DNA of 64,000 nt from Odobenus rosmarus divergens (lineage: Eukaryota > Chordata > Mammalia > Carnivora > Odobenidae), in NCBI RefSeq assembly GCF_000321225.1, contig NW_004451861.1, positions 1 through 64,000 on the forward strand. The letters run 5' to 3'. Below the pieces are notes generated by a model. That model made no database searches. It was not told the origin of the DNA and saw only the letters and a program-made list of their open reading frames with translations. Position 1 is the stretch's first letter. Each line of letters starts with the position of its first letter. Shown here piece by piece: positions 44,721-55,540 of this stretch. The position numbers and the translations under genes were made by a program.

Positions 44721-46328
44721 TGGGCCTCATATCCTCGGTGACCGCCTGGAGAAAGAAGGAAAAGACCTTGTTTTCTCCTCAGAGTGAGGAGACTTCAGGA
44801 AAGCTCTCTTTTTACCTGGGCTGCTCGCTGGGCATTGCCAAACCAGCTGCTGACAGTAAGGTTGGGATTCTGAAAATGGAGGCTATCTCCCTATCAACCC
44901 TCACTCAGCTGCCATTTATTTATGCCTTTCTCTTTCTGCAAATTTATTCGGTTTTAGTTCTATTAATGGGGTGGTACCAGGAGTTTAAAATTCTGGACTG
45001 ATTTGAATTTAAGAGAAGAGAGGAACTTTCTTCTACATGTTTTCTGCTCATGATGATATAGGCTAAAAGGCTAGGGCCAGATGGGGCATGTTACCCACTA
45101 AACATCACAAGGAGGGATCCCTAAGCTTGGGGAGAGAGGACAGGTGGCGTTCTGCTTCCAAGTGGATAAAAAGCCAGAGAATGCCTGGCAGGTGACAAGA
45201 AGCTAGGGGCCTGTCACTCTGTGGCAGTCCCTTAGTGGCTTGGGTGAAGTTGATGAGTTTCCCTAAGAGCAGACTTTCCCTAAGAGGCCAGAAAGACTCC
45301 ACAAAGATCCTCGGGGACAAGCCCAGATACAGTAGTGCATATCTGGTATGTGTTTTTAAAAGCACAAAGGTTAAAGGTACGTCCAGGGAGAACAGGAAAC
45401 CAGCCAGGAAGACAGCTGGGAGCATGATGCGTTCCTGTTTTAAGATTTAAAGGGACTGGTTAGGGTCCTGCATCTTGAAGCAACAAGATATTCAAGGTCT
45501 GTGTGTCTGCTAATGGACAGCCTAGTTCCACGTGGTCTCCTTGGATTTGCAGGATCAATGTTAGTTTAAAGCTCCACTGCATTTCACTAAATGAGGCCCT
45601 TTTTGTAATTAAGGAAAAAACAGCTACATAATTCAAAATGAACTTGGGAACTCGGATTAAAAGCAGATAACAGAGAGAGAACCCAGCGAAGGCTAGTGAC
45701 AATATTATTAAAAGTCTGCCTCTAATATTAAGAGATTATTTTCTCTAATTATCTCTTTCATGTATTTGGAATAGCTTGAGATATTTATGGGATTGGCCTG
45801 GTAAAGATTTAGTGGTGATATAAAGTACTGTGAGCTCTGGAAATTTAAAAAAGAGAGAGAAATGGAATTGGGGCATAGAAAAAAATCATTTTTTTTTTTC
45901 TCTCTTCTCCTCTCCAAAAATTTCTAGGAGAACACATGAGAAACTATTAATAGTGCCCGTTTCTGAGGAATGGGGCTGGAGGTTGGGCAGGTAGGGAAAG
46001 GAAATTTTTTCACTACCACTCTGTGAGGTAGGCATTTTTTCATTCACTATGAGCTTAAATGACTATTGCAATTTGTAGAAATTAAGTAAAATAGAAAGAA
46101 GGGAAAAGCGTTTATTAAGTGTATTCTGAGTTTACGGAGAAAGTTAAGACTGGATTTTTCAATTCTCAGTTCTGTTATGATCCTGTTATTGTCTTCCCTG
46201 TGAAGAATTCATGTTTGAATTATCCTGGGCAGCCTCATTCAGGAGAGGAGGATTGTAGGCAACTGATTTAAATAACAATAAAGAACTAAGATTCTAGACT
46301 GTACCCTGTGTAAAGATGCTTCATGTAC
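44721..46328. other. No recognisable gene
   Basis: Open frames on both strands at 45105-45450 and 45460-45917 lack domains. A poly-T run lies at 45889-45899. Confidence 0.4.
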
Positions 46329-46348
46329 TAAATATCACCATAAGAGAC

Positions 46349-46759
46349 ACTTTTTAAAAATTTTTTTTATTGTTACGTTAATCACCATACATTACATCAT
46401 TAGATTTGATGTAGTGTTCCATGATTCATTGTTTGTGCATAACACCCAGTGCTCCACGCAGAATGTGCCCTCTTTAATACCCATCACCAGGCTCCCATGC
46501 CCCCACCCCCCTCCCCTCTAGAACCCTCAGTTTGTCTTTCAGACTAAGGGAGAATGAATGCTGGATATGATTTGGGGGAAGGGCAGGGGATGAGAGAGAG
46601 AGAGGCGTGAGAGAGCGCACAAGCAGGGGGAGGGGCAGAGGGAGAAGCAGACTCCCTGCTGAGCAGGGAGCCTGATGAGGGGTTAGGTCCCAGGACCCCA
46701 GGATCCCATGACCGGAGCCCAAGGCAGATGCTCAACTGACTGAGCCACCCAGGCACCCC
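46349..46759 (-). mobile_element. Chimeric retroposon: SINE + 48-bp foreign patch + L1 3' end
   Basis: On the minus strand this 411-base insert reads: a Can-SINE from its exact 5' end (46759) to just before its AAATAAATAAA tail (about 46592), then 48 bases matching 48000-48047 (46591-46544), then a young L1 3' end and poly(A) (46543-46349). One 13-bp duplication, CACCATAAGAGAC, flanks the whole at 46336-46348 and 46760-46772. The three parts therefore look inserted as one unit, probably through template switching during L1-driven reverse transcription. Confidence 0.8.
46544..46591. repeat. 48-bp patch, copy 1
   Basis: It begins CTAAGGGAGAATGAATGC and ends AAGGGCAGGGGAT. It matches 48000-48047 at 47 of 48 positions in the same orientation. 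It belongs neither to the SINE nor to the L1 consensus. Confidence 0.95.
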
Positions 46760-47250
46760 CACCATAAGAGACTCTTAACTGTAGGAAACAAACGGAGGGT
46801 TGCTGGAGGGGAGGTAGGTGGGGGGGATGGTGTAACTGGGGGATGGGCATTAAGGAGGGCCCATGATGTAATGAGCACTGTTACATGCAACCGATGAATC
46901 CCTGAACTCTACCTCTAATATAATAATGCACTGTATGTTAATTGGATTTAAATAGAATAAAATTAAAAATAATTAAATTAATAAATATCACCATGAAGTC
47001 TCCGCTAAGCCTTAGCTGTGCTATTGTCATAAATACCCCAGGAAATGCCTGAAGATCAGACACAGTTCATTAGGAAATATAACAAGAGTTGTAACTGAAT
47101 GCAAGTGACAGATTTTAATTCAAGTTAGCCCAACAATGCAGAAAAGTCCACCCTTGATTCTGTTTGGGGTGGGGGAGGGGGAAGAATGTCATAATCAAGG
47201 CACAATTTCAAGGAAAAAATGACTCAATGGGTTACAGAGTAAATGTCTTT

Positions 47251-47445
47251 TTTTTTTTTTTTAAGATTTTATTTATTTATTTGCGAGAGAGAGAGCACAA
47301 GTGGGCGGGGAGGATCAGAGGGAAGAGGTAGAGGCAGACTCCCTGCTGAGCAGGGAGCCCGATATGGGGCTCGATCCTGGGACTCCAGGATCATGACCTG
47401 AGCCAAAGTCAGATGCTTAACTGGCTGAGCCACCCAGGCGCCCCT
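47251..47445 (-). mobile_element. Can-SINE (minus)
   Basis: Full length, with poly-T start and head GAGCCACCCAGGCGCCCC. The target-site duplication is AGTAAATGTCTTT (47238-47250) against AGTAAATGTGTTT (47448-47460). Confidence 0.97.
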
Positions 47446-47460
47446 GAAGTAAATGTGTTT

Positions 47461-47999
47461 AATATTTCACATGGGCACACATTATTCTGCTACCCATCTC
47501 AAAGAGTTAAACAAAATCCCATGTTATTTCACAAGGATTTGCAGGGGATCTGGCTTGCTCCTCACACTTCCAAAACATCAGAGCTAACCTGGAATTTGTA
47601 ACAACTCTTTGGTCTTCAAAAATATAAACTCAACTTAGATTCCCCAAAGCAGAAACTCCAAGCAAGCAAAAATATTATGACAAGTGATAACCTTAAGCCA
47701 ATGTATTTGTAATGCTGCTTACTTTTTTGATGCTAGTATTTTGGTAACGGTTCCTAAGGTAAATTGTTTTATCCATTTTTTTCCCTTTATAACCTCTCCT
47801 GACCTGTAGCTTTCAAATCTGCATTACTGGAGGTTGAAGAGCTAACCAGGAACCTTTGGGCCACCAAGGTCCTTCCAAACCTACACACACAAAACTTTGT
47901 TATGTCTCTCCTTTCCTTCTGTTTCTTCTTTCCTTTCCTTACTTTGCCCTTATGCTACTGCCCCATCCTAGCTTATATTATCTTTTCCTTTCTTTCCTT
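47461..47999. other. No recognisable gene; pyrimidine-rich near 47905-47999
   Basis: CTTTCC-type pyrimidine tracts precede the 48-bp donor patch. I see no gene. Confidence 0.45.
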
Positions 48000-48047
48000 C
48001 TAAGGGAGAATGAATGCTGGATATGATTTGGGGTAAGGGCAGGGGAT
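48000..48047. repeat. 48-bp patch, copy 2 (likely donor)
   Basis: The same sequence as 46544-46591 with one mismatch (TTTGGGGT here, TTTGGGGG there). Here it sits in unbroken unique DNA with no element boundary, so it is the more likely source. Confidence 0.9.
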
Positions 48048-48167
48048 AGGGTATCTATTGAATACTCAAGATATTTGCTTGCTACCAACAGGTTTTCACT
48101 TAAGGTTTTGACTTTAAAAGATCTACCCCGCCTATAAAAGCGTATGCTCGAAGAATATGTAAAAAAG

Positions 48168-48240
48168 AAATCTATCTACCTATCTATCTATCTAACATCT
48201 ATCTATCTATATGTATCTATCTATATATATATAAGCTTCT
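48168..48240. repeat. (CTAT)n/(TA)n microsatellite
   Basis: CTATCTATCTATCTAACATC and similar words, ending in a short TATATATATA run. Confidence 0.92.
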
Positions 48241-48564
48241 GATGAACAATAGGGCTCTAATAATTTAGGAAGTATGACGGTTTCTTTTCCCCCAAGGCTC
48301 TTGAGTGTGATTTACCTGATCTAGAGTCTTATGAAATTCAACAGTGTGACTCTTGAAATAACTAGAGAAGGTGTTTTGTTTCTCTGTATGATTTTTAATA
48401 CTTGCTTAAGCTGGGACTAAGAGCCTGAATTAGTAAGAAACTGTTTAAAATGGTTTATTTCAGAATAATGTGTACTCCTTGAAGCCAGGAAGCCAAGGAA
48501 TCTGTTTTGCTTGGGGCTGAGTAAACAGACAACAGGGAAAAAAAAAAAAAAAGCGTAGGAAAAG
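48241..48564. other. No recognisable feature
   Basis: An A-run lies at 48538-48552. I see no gene. Confidence 0.4.
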
Positions 48565-48572
48565 ACCTAAAC

Positions 48573-48822
48573 CAGTTTCTCAACCTTGGCAGTGATGACA
48601 TTTGGGGCTGGGGAATTTTTTGAGGTGGTGGAGGGGGATGTAATATGGGATGTTTAGCAGCATCGCTGGCCTCCACCCAGTAGATGCTGGTAGCGCCCTC
48701 TCCTCCCTCAAGCCGTGACAACCAAAAATGTCTCCAAATATTGCCCAATGTCTCCTGGGTGGTGGTACGGGGTGCGGGGTGGGGGGAGCGGGTACACAAT
48801 CGCTCTCCATTGAGAACCACTA
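48573..48822 (+). mobile_element. MER20-like hAT element with 8-bp target-site duplication
   Basis: It starts CAGTTTCTCAACCTTGGCAG, has GGATGTTTAGCAGCATCGCT and GACAACCAAAAATGTCTCCA inside, and ends CATTGAGAACCACTA. The ends are inverted copies, and flanking ACCTAAAC (48565-48572) and ACCTAAAT (48823-48830) give the 8-bp duplication expected of hAT elements. Two minus-strand frames (48455-48820) fall within it. Confidence 0.85.
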
Positions 48823-48830
48823 ACCTAAAT

Positions 48831-50045
48831 AGAGTAGTGTAACTGTTTTATGGACAGTCTCCGGGAGTTATTTCAGAAACTTGAAAAAATTAAAAACTGT
48901 AGCAGGGTAAAATTGTACACGCCTCTTCATTTTCCTTGGTCATTTGCCTAAGATGGTGTGTCACTGCCTCTCCCAGGGGACATTGGCCTGCTCCAGGAAT
49001 GGGCTTTGATGACCTAACAGGTCTTTTCCTGTCTCAGGATTCTGGCTAATGACAGCATAATCGATGTGCTGATGCTGAAAACATGCTGAGAAAACAATGG
49101 GAACAGGGTCAAATTCTCCTGAAGAAATTTTTTTTTTTTTTTTAGTAGCCTGGGCCAAATACAACATTGCAGTGTACATTTTTCATAAGGCAGAAAACGT
49201 TAGAGATTCAAGGCAAAGTAAAAAGTCAGCCTTTTTAGTGTAGTGAGGTCCGGCATATATTTGTATACAGATGGCGCTAAGATGTAGTCGCAAAAGGAGA
49301 AATCTTGAAATATGTAACCAGGTGGCTTAAAAATCACAGCCAAATCTAGATATTCTGTTTGGCAGTAAGACACCTTCTTTCCTTTTTGGGAGAGATATCA
49401 CACTCTGCCTCCTAGATTCTGCTGAATTATGAAATGCAGAAATTGAGACGCGGGGACCAAAAAACCAGTTTTTCCCTGTCTTCTTTTCTTCTTTTTTTCC
49501 ATGATGGTGTTCACAGATAGAAGAAAAGTTGACTCATCACATCTGGATTGTAAAATCAAGCACGGGGCATGGATGTGTTAGTACAAGCACTGAGTACCAC
49601 TAATGTGCAATTGAACATTGAAAGTCAAGCATCTGCCTTAGCCAGCCCCGGGAAGAAGGCAGCGTGGATTTTGCTATCTTCTCCGTAGCTTGCAGAACTT
49701 TTCCTATTGTATGAACCCCGGACAGGTCTTTAGTTGTAAAAGCAAAACATTATTCCATGAACTGCTTTCTGGTGGGTGGCTGGACAACCGGCTCAACCAG
49801 CCCCAGGTAACTTGAAGCTCCTGAAAACGTCTTCTGCTAGGAGAGGTATGAGGGGGTCAGACAAGTGACTGGCTCATTGATAGGAATTTCACTTTATGGA
49901 AAGACACCCCTATTCATGTTTCCTAAATCTCATCAGTAGAATTTATCATTAAAAGTCTGACCTTCCGGCATCCTACACCATGAACGGACCAAATTCCTGA
50001 TGCTCTGTCCGCCTCCTGGATTTTCCCACTTCTAGCCTTAGTCCT
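48831..50045. other. No recognisable gene
   Basis: A poly-T run of about 17 bases lies at 49127-49143. No frame with a domain is present. Confidence 0.4.
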
Positions 50046-50054
50046 GGTTGTTTC

Positions 50055-50320
50055 CCTTGTCTGGGATGGTCCTTCATCCCAGGGCTGAGTGCCCTCCAAA
50101 GCCTGCCCATCTCAACTGCCACCTATGTCCTCCGTGAACGCTCTTGTCCCTTATCCTTTGAGACCAAGGAAATCACGCCTTCCTTTGAGCTGCCTTAGCA
50201 CATTATCTCACCACGCCTGTGATGCTTCACTTTCTGTCTCATTTTGAGATCATTTACATTTCTTTTCCTATTATACAGAAAACCCTTCCAGTGAAGGATC
50301 TGTCTCTGGTTCCTTGCTCT
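50055..50320 (+). mobile_element. L2-like LINE fragment (sense), diverged
   Basis: AGCCTGCCCATCTCAACTGCC, GCCTTCCTTTGAGCTGCCTT and TTAGCACATTATCTCACCACG resemble the sense L2 3' region. The match is loose. Confidence 0.45.
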
Positions 50321-51225
50321 ATTTCTCCTACCATGTGGCTGAGGGCACGGCTTTCAGTATACAACACGTTAAATATATGGCCCTGTAGGTACCACATCCA
50401 TGTCTGATATTTGTTCTACCCTAGGTAATTAGGCCTTGAGGTCAAGAGAATGGAGTTAAGCTCCTCTCCAGCCCCATCAGGTGAAGAAAGGCAAATAAGA
50501 GTTTTAGTTCAACTCCCTGATCTAATGTTGCAATAGTTCCCTTTGCAAACATGTGTCAGCATTTTTGCTACCATTCTTTCTACAGATCTGGGATGAACAA
50601 ACTCCCTAGTAAACAGGGGCTGCATCCTGAAATGGGGCCGGTTACTAAAGACACAGCCATTCTTTTTGTCTCTGTTGTGTAACACACCAACCTGCTCATT
50701 CATATCCAGAAATATAAAAACAATTACGTCACCCAGTCCAACCCCTTTGCAGGGGTCCCACTGCAGGAGAGACGTTGAAATGACACCATGCGTGACCCTT
50801 TGGAAAGACAAGAAAGAATGTTCTAGAAGTGAATTCTTCGGACAAGGAAGGACGATGTTTAAGAGTTCCTAAATCCACTGGCTTGTTACTTTATATAAAT
50901 TGATGTTTGGATTAAAGGAACTATTTGAGCTGAATATTTCTTCCCACAGAATGAGAATTAGATTTCTTTAACTTGGCCTGGCTCAGGGTTTGTCTGTCTT
51001 CCTCCTTTTGAAGAACTGAACTCTGGCAAAACAGTTTCACGTTTTCTGCCAATTTGTGGCCATTGCCTCTTTTGCAGTATTTGAGATTCATATAAAATTT
51101 CTTCTGTTTCCAAGATACCATTGGTTGGTGCCATTGGTTGGATCTCAGATGCTATTGGGGAAAAGGTAATGGTGTTCTAGAGGGCAGTATATGGCTTTGT
51201 CACCATTGGCAATTTGGTTTGGGGA
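50321..51225. other. No recognisable gene
   Basis: Overlapping opposite-strand frames at 50509-50872 have no domain. I see no RNA gene. Confidence 0.4.
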
Positions 51226-51229
51226 AAGC

Positions 51230-51390
51230 CAATTAACTTCTCCTCCTCCCAGTCCCCTATCTGAGAAGTTAAGACCATAAAATTACATATCTTTTAGAAT
51301 TGTTGCAAGATTTTAATGAGATAATGCAGGTGAATATGCATTGGAATGTTGTTCAATGTTCTATAAATGCCAATTCCTTTATCACCAGGC
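51230..51390 (+). mobile_element. MIR-like SINE fragment (sense)
   Basis: AGCCAATTAACTTCTCCTCC, AGAATTGTTGCAAGATTTTAA and TGAGATAATGCAGGTGAATA follow the 3' half of MIR in sense. Confidence 0.6.
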
Positions 51391-51579
51391 TCTCTGGTAT
51401 CCGAACCGTACATTCATGTCAAATCAACGCTTGGTGTTTACAAACACCTTCTCCATGTGATGGAGAGGGAAAGTGAGTAAGAGTTGCTGACCTTGCCTTT
51501 GGAGGACATTTAATCTAGAAATGAAGAGGAGGAGGCATGTGAGTTTGGCCATGTTTGCTTTGCGAATCTCACTTTGGTG

Positions 51580-51700
51580 AGGGTTGGTTTCCTCAACTGA
51601 AAATGAAAGTAGTAATACCTACTTTTCAAAAACAAATAAGAGGCTACACATGAAGTATTGAACCAACATGCCTGACACTTCTAGTTGCTCGGTCAATGCT
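51580..51700 (+). mobile_element. MIR SINE fragment (sense)
   Basis: GGTTTCCTCAACTGAAAATG and AAGTAGTAATACCTAC match the MIR core after TCAGTTTCCTCATCTGTAAA. Confidence 0.65.
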
Positions 51701-51879
51701 ACCTTTCCAAGGGGATAAGAAAAATGCCAAGCTAGTATTCAAGGCTTCAAATTAGTAAACAAGAACCAAGAACCATTACATCTGGCTGAAAAAATCTGGC
51801 CAGGCTTCACATAAGATTGACATCTGGCCTGAGGCCTGGAGGATAAATACATTTCTGCATTTGAAGATCATGACAACAG

Positions 51880-52085
51880 GGGGTAATATGTGCCCCACGT
51901 TGTTCAGAGCACTTTACATGTGCTGCCTCATCGAATACTCGCCAAAACATGGTTAGTGTTGTCATCCACTTTGCAAATGAGAAGATTGGGGCACAGGCAG
52001 GGGAGGCGGCTAACCAAAGTCCCACACATGGTTGGGGGCAGAGTAGTAACTAGACCCAAGTGGCCGGGTTCCTGAGGTTGAGCTC
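51880..52085 (-). mobile_element. MIR-family SINE (antisense)
   Basis: CAGAGCACTTTACATGTGC, CATCCACTTTGCAAATGAGAA and ACCAAAGTCCCACACATGG follow the antisense MIR pattern. Confidence 0.75.
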
Positions 52086-52609
52086 ATAGCCTTGGCACGG
52101 AATAAGATAGGGGGCAGGTGGGAGGTCAGAGGGATGGGGAAGGCAGGGCATGGGAAGATGTATATAGGAGCAGAGAGAGTGAATGAAAAACTCAGGGTCT
52201 TCCTCTCCTGAGAAGCAGCCGTGTGAAGAGGAGAAAGAGGCAAGGTCAGGAGGAAAGGGTGTGTGATGAGGAAGTTTCGGGATACAAGGGCCAGAGGACA
52301 CCGCTGGGCACTGTGGCCACAGAGAGGTCACAGAGAATGACCTGGCTTTGAGCCCCGCTAATACCTGTTGACTTCGAAGGCAGCAAGAAGGAGGGCTCCA
52401 GATTTTGCAAATTCAGGCCAGATTTAAACATAGGGCCTGGGTTTTCTTAGGAGGCTACCTTGTCTAGGAAACCAAGGTTAGCCGCTTCCTTCTCTGTCCA
52501 TGAAATGCTGCTGACCTTTGACTTGCACCAGGGACTCATCTGCAAAGCTTTCATCTGGTGTCACCTCTCATCAGGTCTTAGCAATTATGTGTGCTTTTTT
52601 AAAAGGTTA
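52086..52609. other. No recognisable gene
   Basis: Purine-rich at 52080-52260. Minus-strand frames at 52010-52431 show no domain. Confidence 0.4.
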
Positions 52610-52622
52610 GAGTCGCATTTTT

Positions 52623-52820
52623 TTTTTTTTTAAGATTTTATCTATTTATTTAACAGAGACAGAGAGAGAGCGTAAGTAGGCAGAGCGGCAGACAGAGGGA
52701 GAGGGAGAAGCAGGCTCTCCGCCGAGCAGGGAGCCCAATGCGGGGCTCGATCCCAGGACCCTGGGATCATGACCCGAGCCGAAGGCAGTCGTTTAACCAA
52801 CTGAGCCACCCAGGCACCCC
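52623..52820 (-). mobile_element. Can-SINE (minus) with target-site duplication
   Basis: Full length and low divergence, with reverse-complement head GAGCCACCCAGGCACCCC. GAGTCGCATTTTTTT (from 52610) and GAGTCGCAATTTTTTT (from 52821) flank it. Confidence 0.97.
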
Positions 52821-52835
52821 GAGTCGCAATTTTTT

Positions 52836-53770
52836 TATACCTGCATAATAGAATGTTGTTGTGCTCCCGTTTAATCAGTCATGTCGGCATCTAGACTGTG
52901 AAAAGTACTTCGGCAAGGTACAGTGAAGGAAACAAGACACACCTGTCAGCCTTTCAAACAGAAATTGCTACAAAAATGTACATTTCCCTTAAGAAGCATA
53001 AAGCCTCTGAGTACATCTAGTTTGTATTATTGTTTTGCAGGAGATTTCCTCTCCTCCCTCAGATTCAGAGTTTTGCGGACACAATTTCATGGGGCCTCCG
53101 ATGTTGGACTTTCTTTTAAAGAGAATCATGATGTCTTTATATAGCCCAATATTGTTGGCATTTAGAGTCAAGGTTGCTTCCTCTGCAAAAGTTAATTGGA
53201 TGGGATGACGGTTATTCTATGATAATACATTACACTGCCTTAGTGTTACCCTTGGGCCTGGAATTTCATTAACAGTCCAGAGAGTGTGTCTCACTAAGGC
53301 TTTTTGGCTCCTCATCACATGAGCTCACCTCTGCGTGCAAAATTAGAGTCACTGAAAGGTAGTTAGCATAAATTATTCCATCATTCAACCACAAAAGCAT
53401 CTTTCTTTGGGCAAAATACTTATGACTTTTAAGCCACTTCCTTGTACGTGCCTTTCTGCTTCCTATCCAATGAAGGGAAACCTAATGTTCTGTCAGAGTA
53501 ATCTAAGCAATAGTTTGTTTTTTTGGCCCAAAGATCTGCTGGGAACTTCTTCAGTTTAAAAATAAAATTACTGTAAAAACTACCTGCTGGAAATTTTGTC
53601 AGTTTTGTTCCTATAAAAATAGGTAAATACCACTGGTGAGTAATATATCAAGGAGAAGGGTAACTGCTATTATTTGTGTTCGGCCTTTCTACAATGTTGA
53701 TTTCCTCTCATTTCCTTACTTCAGAAACCCTTTAAAGGGGATGTTTTTTGCCACTAGTCAGTATGCATCC
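52836..53770. other. No recognisable gene
   Basis: A splice-acceptor-like TTGTTTTGCAG ends at 53040 and is followed by 55 open codons to a TGA at 53206, but without a matching donor, domain or homology I do not call an exon. Confidence 0.4.
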
Positions 53771-53794
53771 CAGAACAAAGGCTTTATTCTCTCG

Positions 53795-54695
53795 TTTATT
53801 TCCTCATTGAACCATTTATTCATCAAATATTAACTGAGAACCTCTTAAGTACCTAACACTATTCAAGTCCCTTGGAATGCATCAGTGATAAAGAAAATTA
53901 GTGAAAAAGATTCCTGCCCTCCTGGAGCTTATATTCTCATGGGCGAGAGTCCGATAATAAACAGTAATCATAATAAGTAAGAATGATATAGTACCTAGGA
54001 AGTTCAGAAGTGCTTTGGGAAAATAAAAATAAAGACAAAGGGACACCTGGGTGGCTCGGTCGTTAAGCGTCTGCCTTCAGCTCAGGTCACGATCCCAGGG
54101 TCCTGGGATCGAGCCCCGCATCAGGCTCCCTGCTCCACAGGAAGCCTGCTTCTCCCTCTCCCACTCCCCCTGCTCGTGTTCCCTCTCTCGCTCTCTCTGT
54201 CAGATAAATAAATAAAATCTTTAAAAAAAATACATAAATAAAGACAAAAAGGAGGGTAGCTAATGGGGATGGTGGCCTAGAGTGTGCATATGTGGAGACA
54301 GGTTAAACAGGGCCACCAGGATAGGCCCTGTGGAGAAACCAGGATGAAGAGAAGCGAGGCAGTTGGCCAAGGAATATCCAGCTTAAGGCAGAAGCAATAG
54401 TTAGATAGGGCCCCAGGGGGGAGCTTGGTGTCTTTCTGATGTGGGCAAGAAGGTCAGAGTTGCTGGAGCAGAGGAGACAGGAAGGGGAGGAGGCTTGTAG
54501 ACAGGCCTACGGAAGTGGGGGCCGGGGGTGGGCAATATAGGATTTTGAGGGGCAACTGGGACATGAGCTGAAAGTTTAAAAAGACCCCTCTAGCATTGGG
54601 TTGGAAAATGGACGGTGGAGGAAGGAGAGCATGGAAACAGGAAGACCAAATGATTGCTTGAACAGAAATCACATCAGAAAGTATGAAAACCTCTT
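53795..54695 (-). mobile_element. L2 LINE (antisense), split by a SINE
   Basis: CATTTATTCATCAAATATTAA, then CTGCCCTCCTGGAGCTTATA and TTCTCATGGGCGAGAG are the antisense L2 3' end. After the SINE at 54040 come body blocks such as CCCTGTGGAGAAACCAGGATG, GGATTTTGAGGGGCAACTGG and AAAAAGACCCCTCTAGCATTG. Confidence 0.8.
54040..54234 (+). mobile_element. Can-SINE nested in L2
   Basis: Full length, with tail AGATAAATAAATAAAATCTTT. AAATAAAGACAAA flanks it perfectly at 54027-54039 and 54237-54249. Confidence 0.97.
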
Positions 54696-54710
54696 TGGTT
54701 TACATTGTTT

Positions 54711-54912
54711 TATTTATTTTTTTAAGATCTTATTTATTTATTTGAGAGAAAGAGCAGTGAGAAGGGGCAGAGGGAGAGAGAGAGAGAGAGAGAGAGAGGG
54801 AGAAGCAGACTCCAGCAGGGACCCCCAAGGCGGGGCTCAATCCCAGGACCCCTGGAGATCATGACCTGAGCAAAAGGCAGATGCTTAACCAACCCAACCA
54901 CTCAGGCACCTC
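54711..54912 (-). mobile_element. Can-SINE (minus) with expanded (GA)n
   Basis: The body carries a long AGAGAGAGAGAGAGAGAG stretch at about 54774-54797. The flanks TGGTTTACATTGTTT (54696-54710) and TGGATTACACTGTTT (54913-54927) are the target-site duplication. Confidence 0.93.
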
Positions 54913-54929
54913 TGGATTACACTGTTTCA

Positions 54930-55298
54930 AACCGGACTTTGGACTGGAAGACCAAAAACACAATACCACCTCTGGTTCAGCCCCTCTCTTGAGCTCCATC
55001 TCTTGCACAGAAAACTCGGCCACACCCCTCCACACAGGCTGCAAGGTTCCTAGCATGTGGCTTCTTCCACTTAGGCGGAGCATTTCATTTGAGCTAACTT
55101 GGTAGTTCCCTTGGGGGGCAGTACAGTTATATCACAGAAGACAAATCATCAAATTAAGGGGCACTGGGGCAAACATAGGATTGGAGGTTCCAGAGTAGTT
55201 CTGGAATGCTTGGTGACACAAGGAAAGAACAGAGTCACGAAAGGAGGCCAGCACTGGGCTCTAGGGTCAATGTATCTAAACTATATAGTGGATACATA
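54930..55298. other. No recognisable gene
   Basis: I see no exon, RNA gene or named repeat. Confidence 0.4.
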
Positions 55299-55315
55299 CA
55301 GATGCTCTTGTTCTT

Positions 55316-55527
55316 TTTTTGTTTTGTTTTTATTTTTGTTGAGAGAGAGAGAGAGAGTGCAAGGTTAGGGGGGTTGGGGTAGGGGTAGAGGGGAAGAGAA
55401 AATTTTAAGCAGGTTGCACACTGAGCACAGAGCCCAACATGGGGCTGGATCTCATGACGCTGAGATCATGACCTGAGCCAAAATCAAGAGTTGGACACTT
55501 AACTCCCTGAGCCGCGCAGGTGCTCCA
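55316..55527 (-). mobile_element. Old Can-SINE (minus)
   Basis: Diverged copy: TTGAGAGAGAGAGAGAGAG body, GGCTGGATCTCATGACGCTG B-box region and head GAGCCGCGCAGGTGCTCC. The flanks AGATGCTCTTGTTCTT and AGCTGCTCTTCTTT are a decayed duplication. Confidence 0.9.
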
Positions 55528-55540
55528 GAGCTGCTCTTCT

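Larger units (their letters stand above)
46342..46981 (+). mobile_element. 5'-truncated L1 3' end (sense) with nested chimeric insertion
   Basis: The L1 end (AAGAGACTCTTAACTGTAGG, GGGCATTAAGGAGGGC, ACTGTATGTTAATTGGATTT) is split, with 46342-46348 before and 46773-46981 after the nested insert. A 13-bp duplication, TAAATATCACCAT, brackets the whole at 46329-46341 and 46982-46994. The same L1 type recurs at 62261. Confidence 0.9.

Noticed and set aside
53041..53208. 55 open codons after a TTTGCAG acceptor-like site
   Set aside because: A run this long without stops is not rare by chance; no donor site, no homology and no neighbouring exon.
54711..54912. Arg/Glu repeat peptides (ERERER type) here and at other SINEs
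   Set aside because: They come from the (GA)n body of antisense Can-SINEs.
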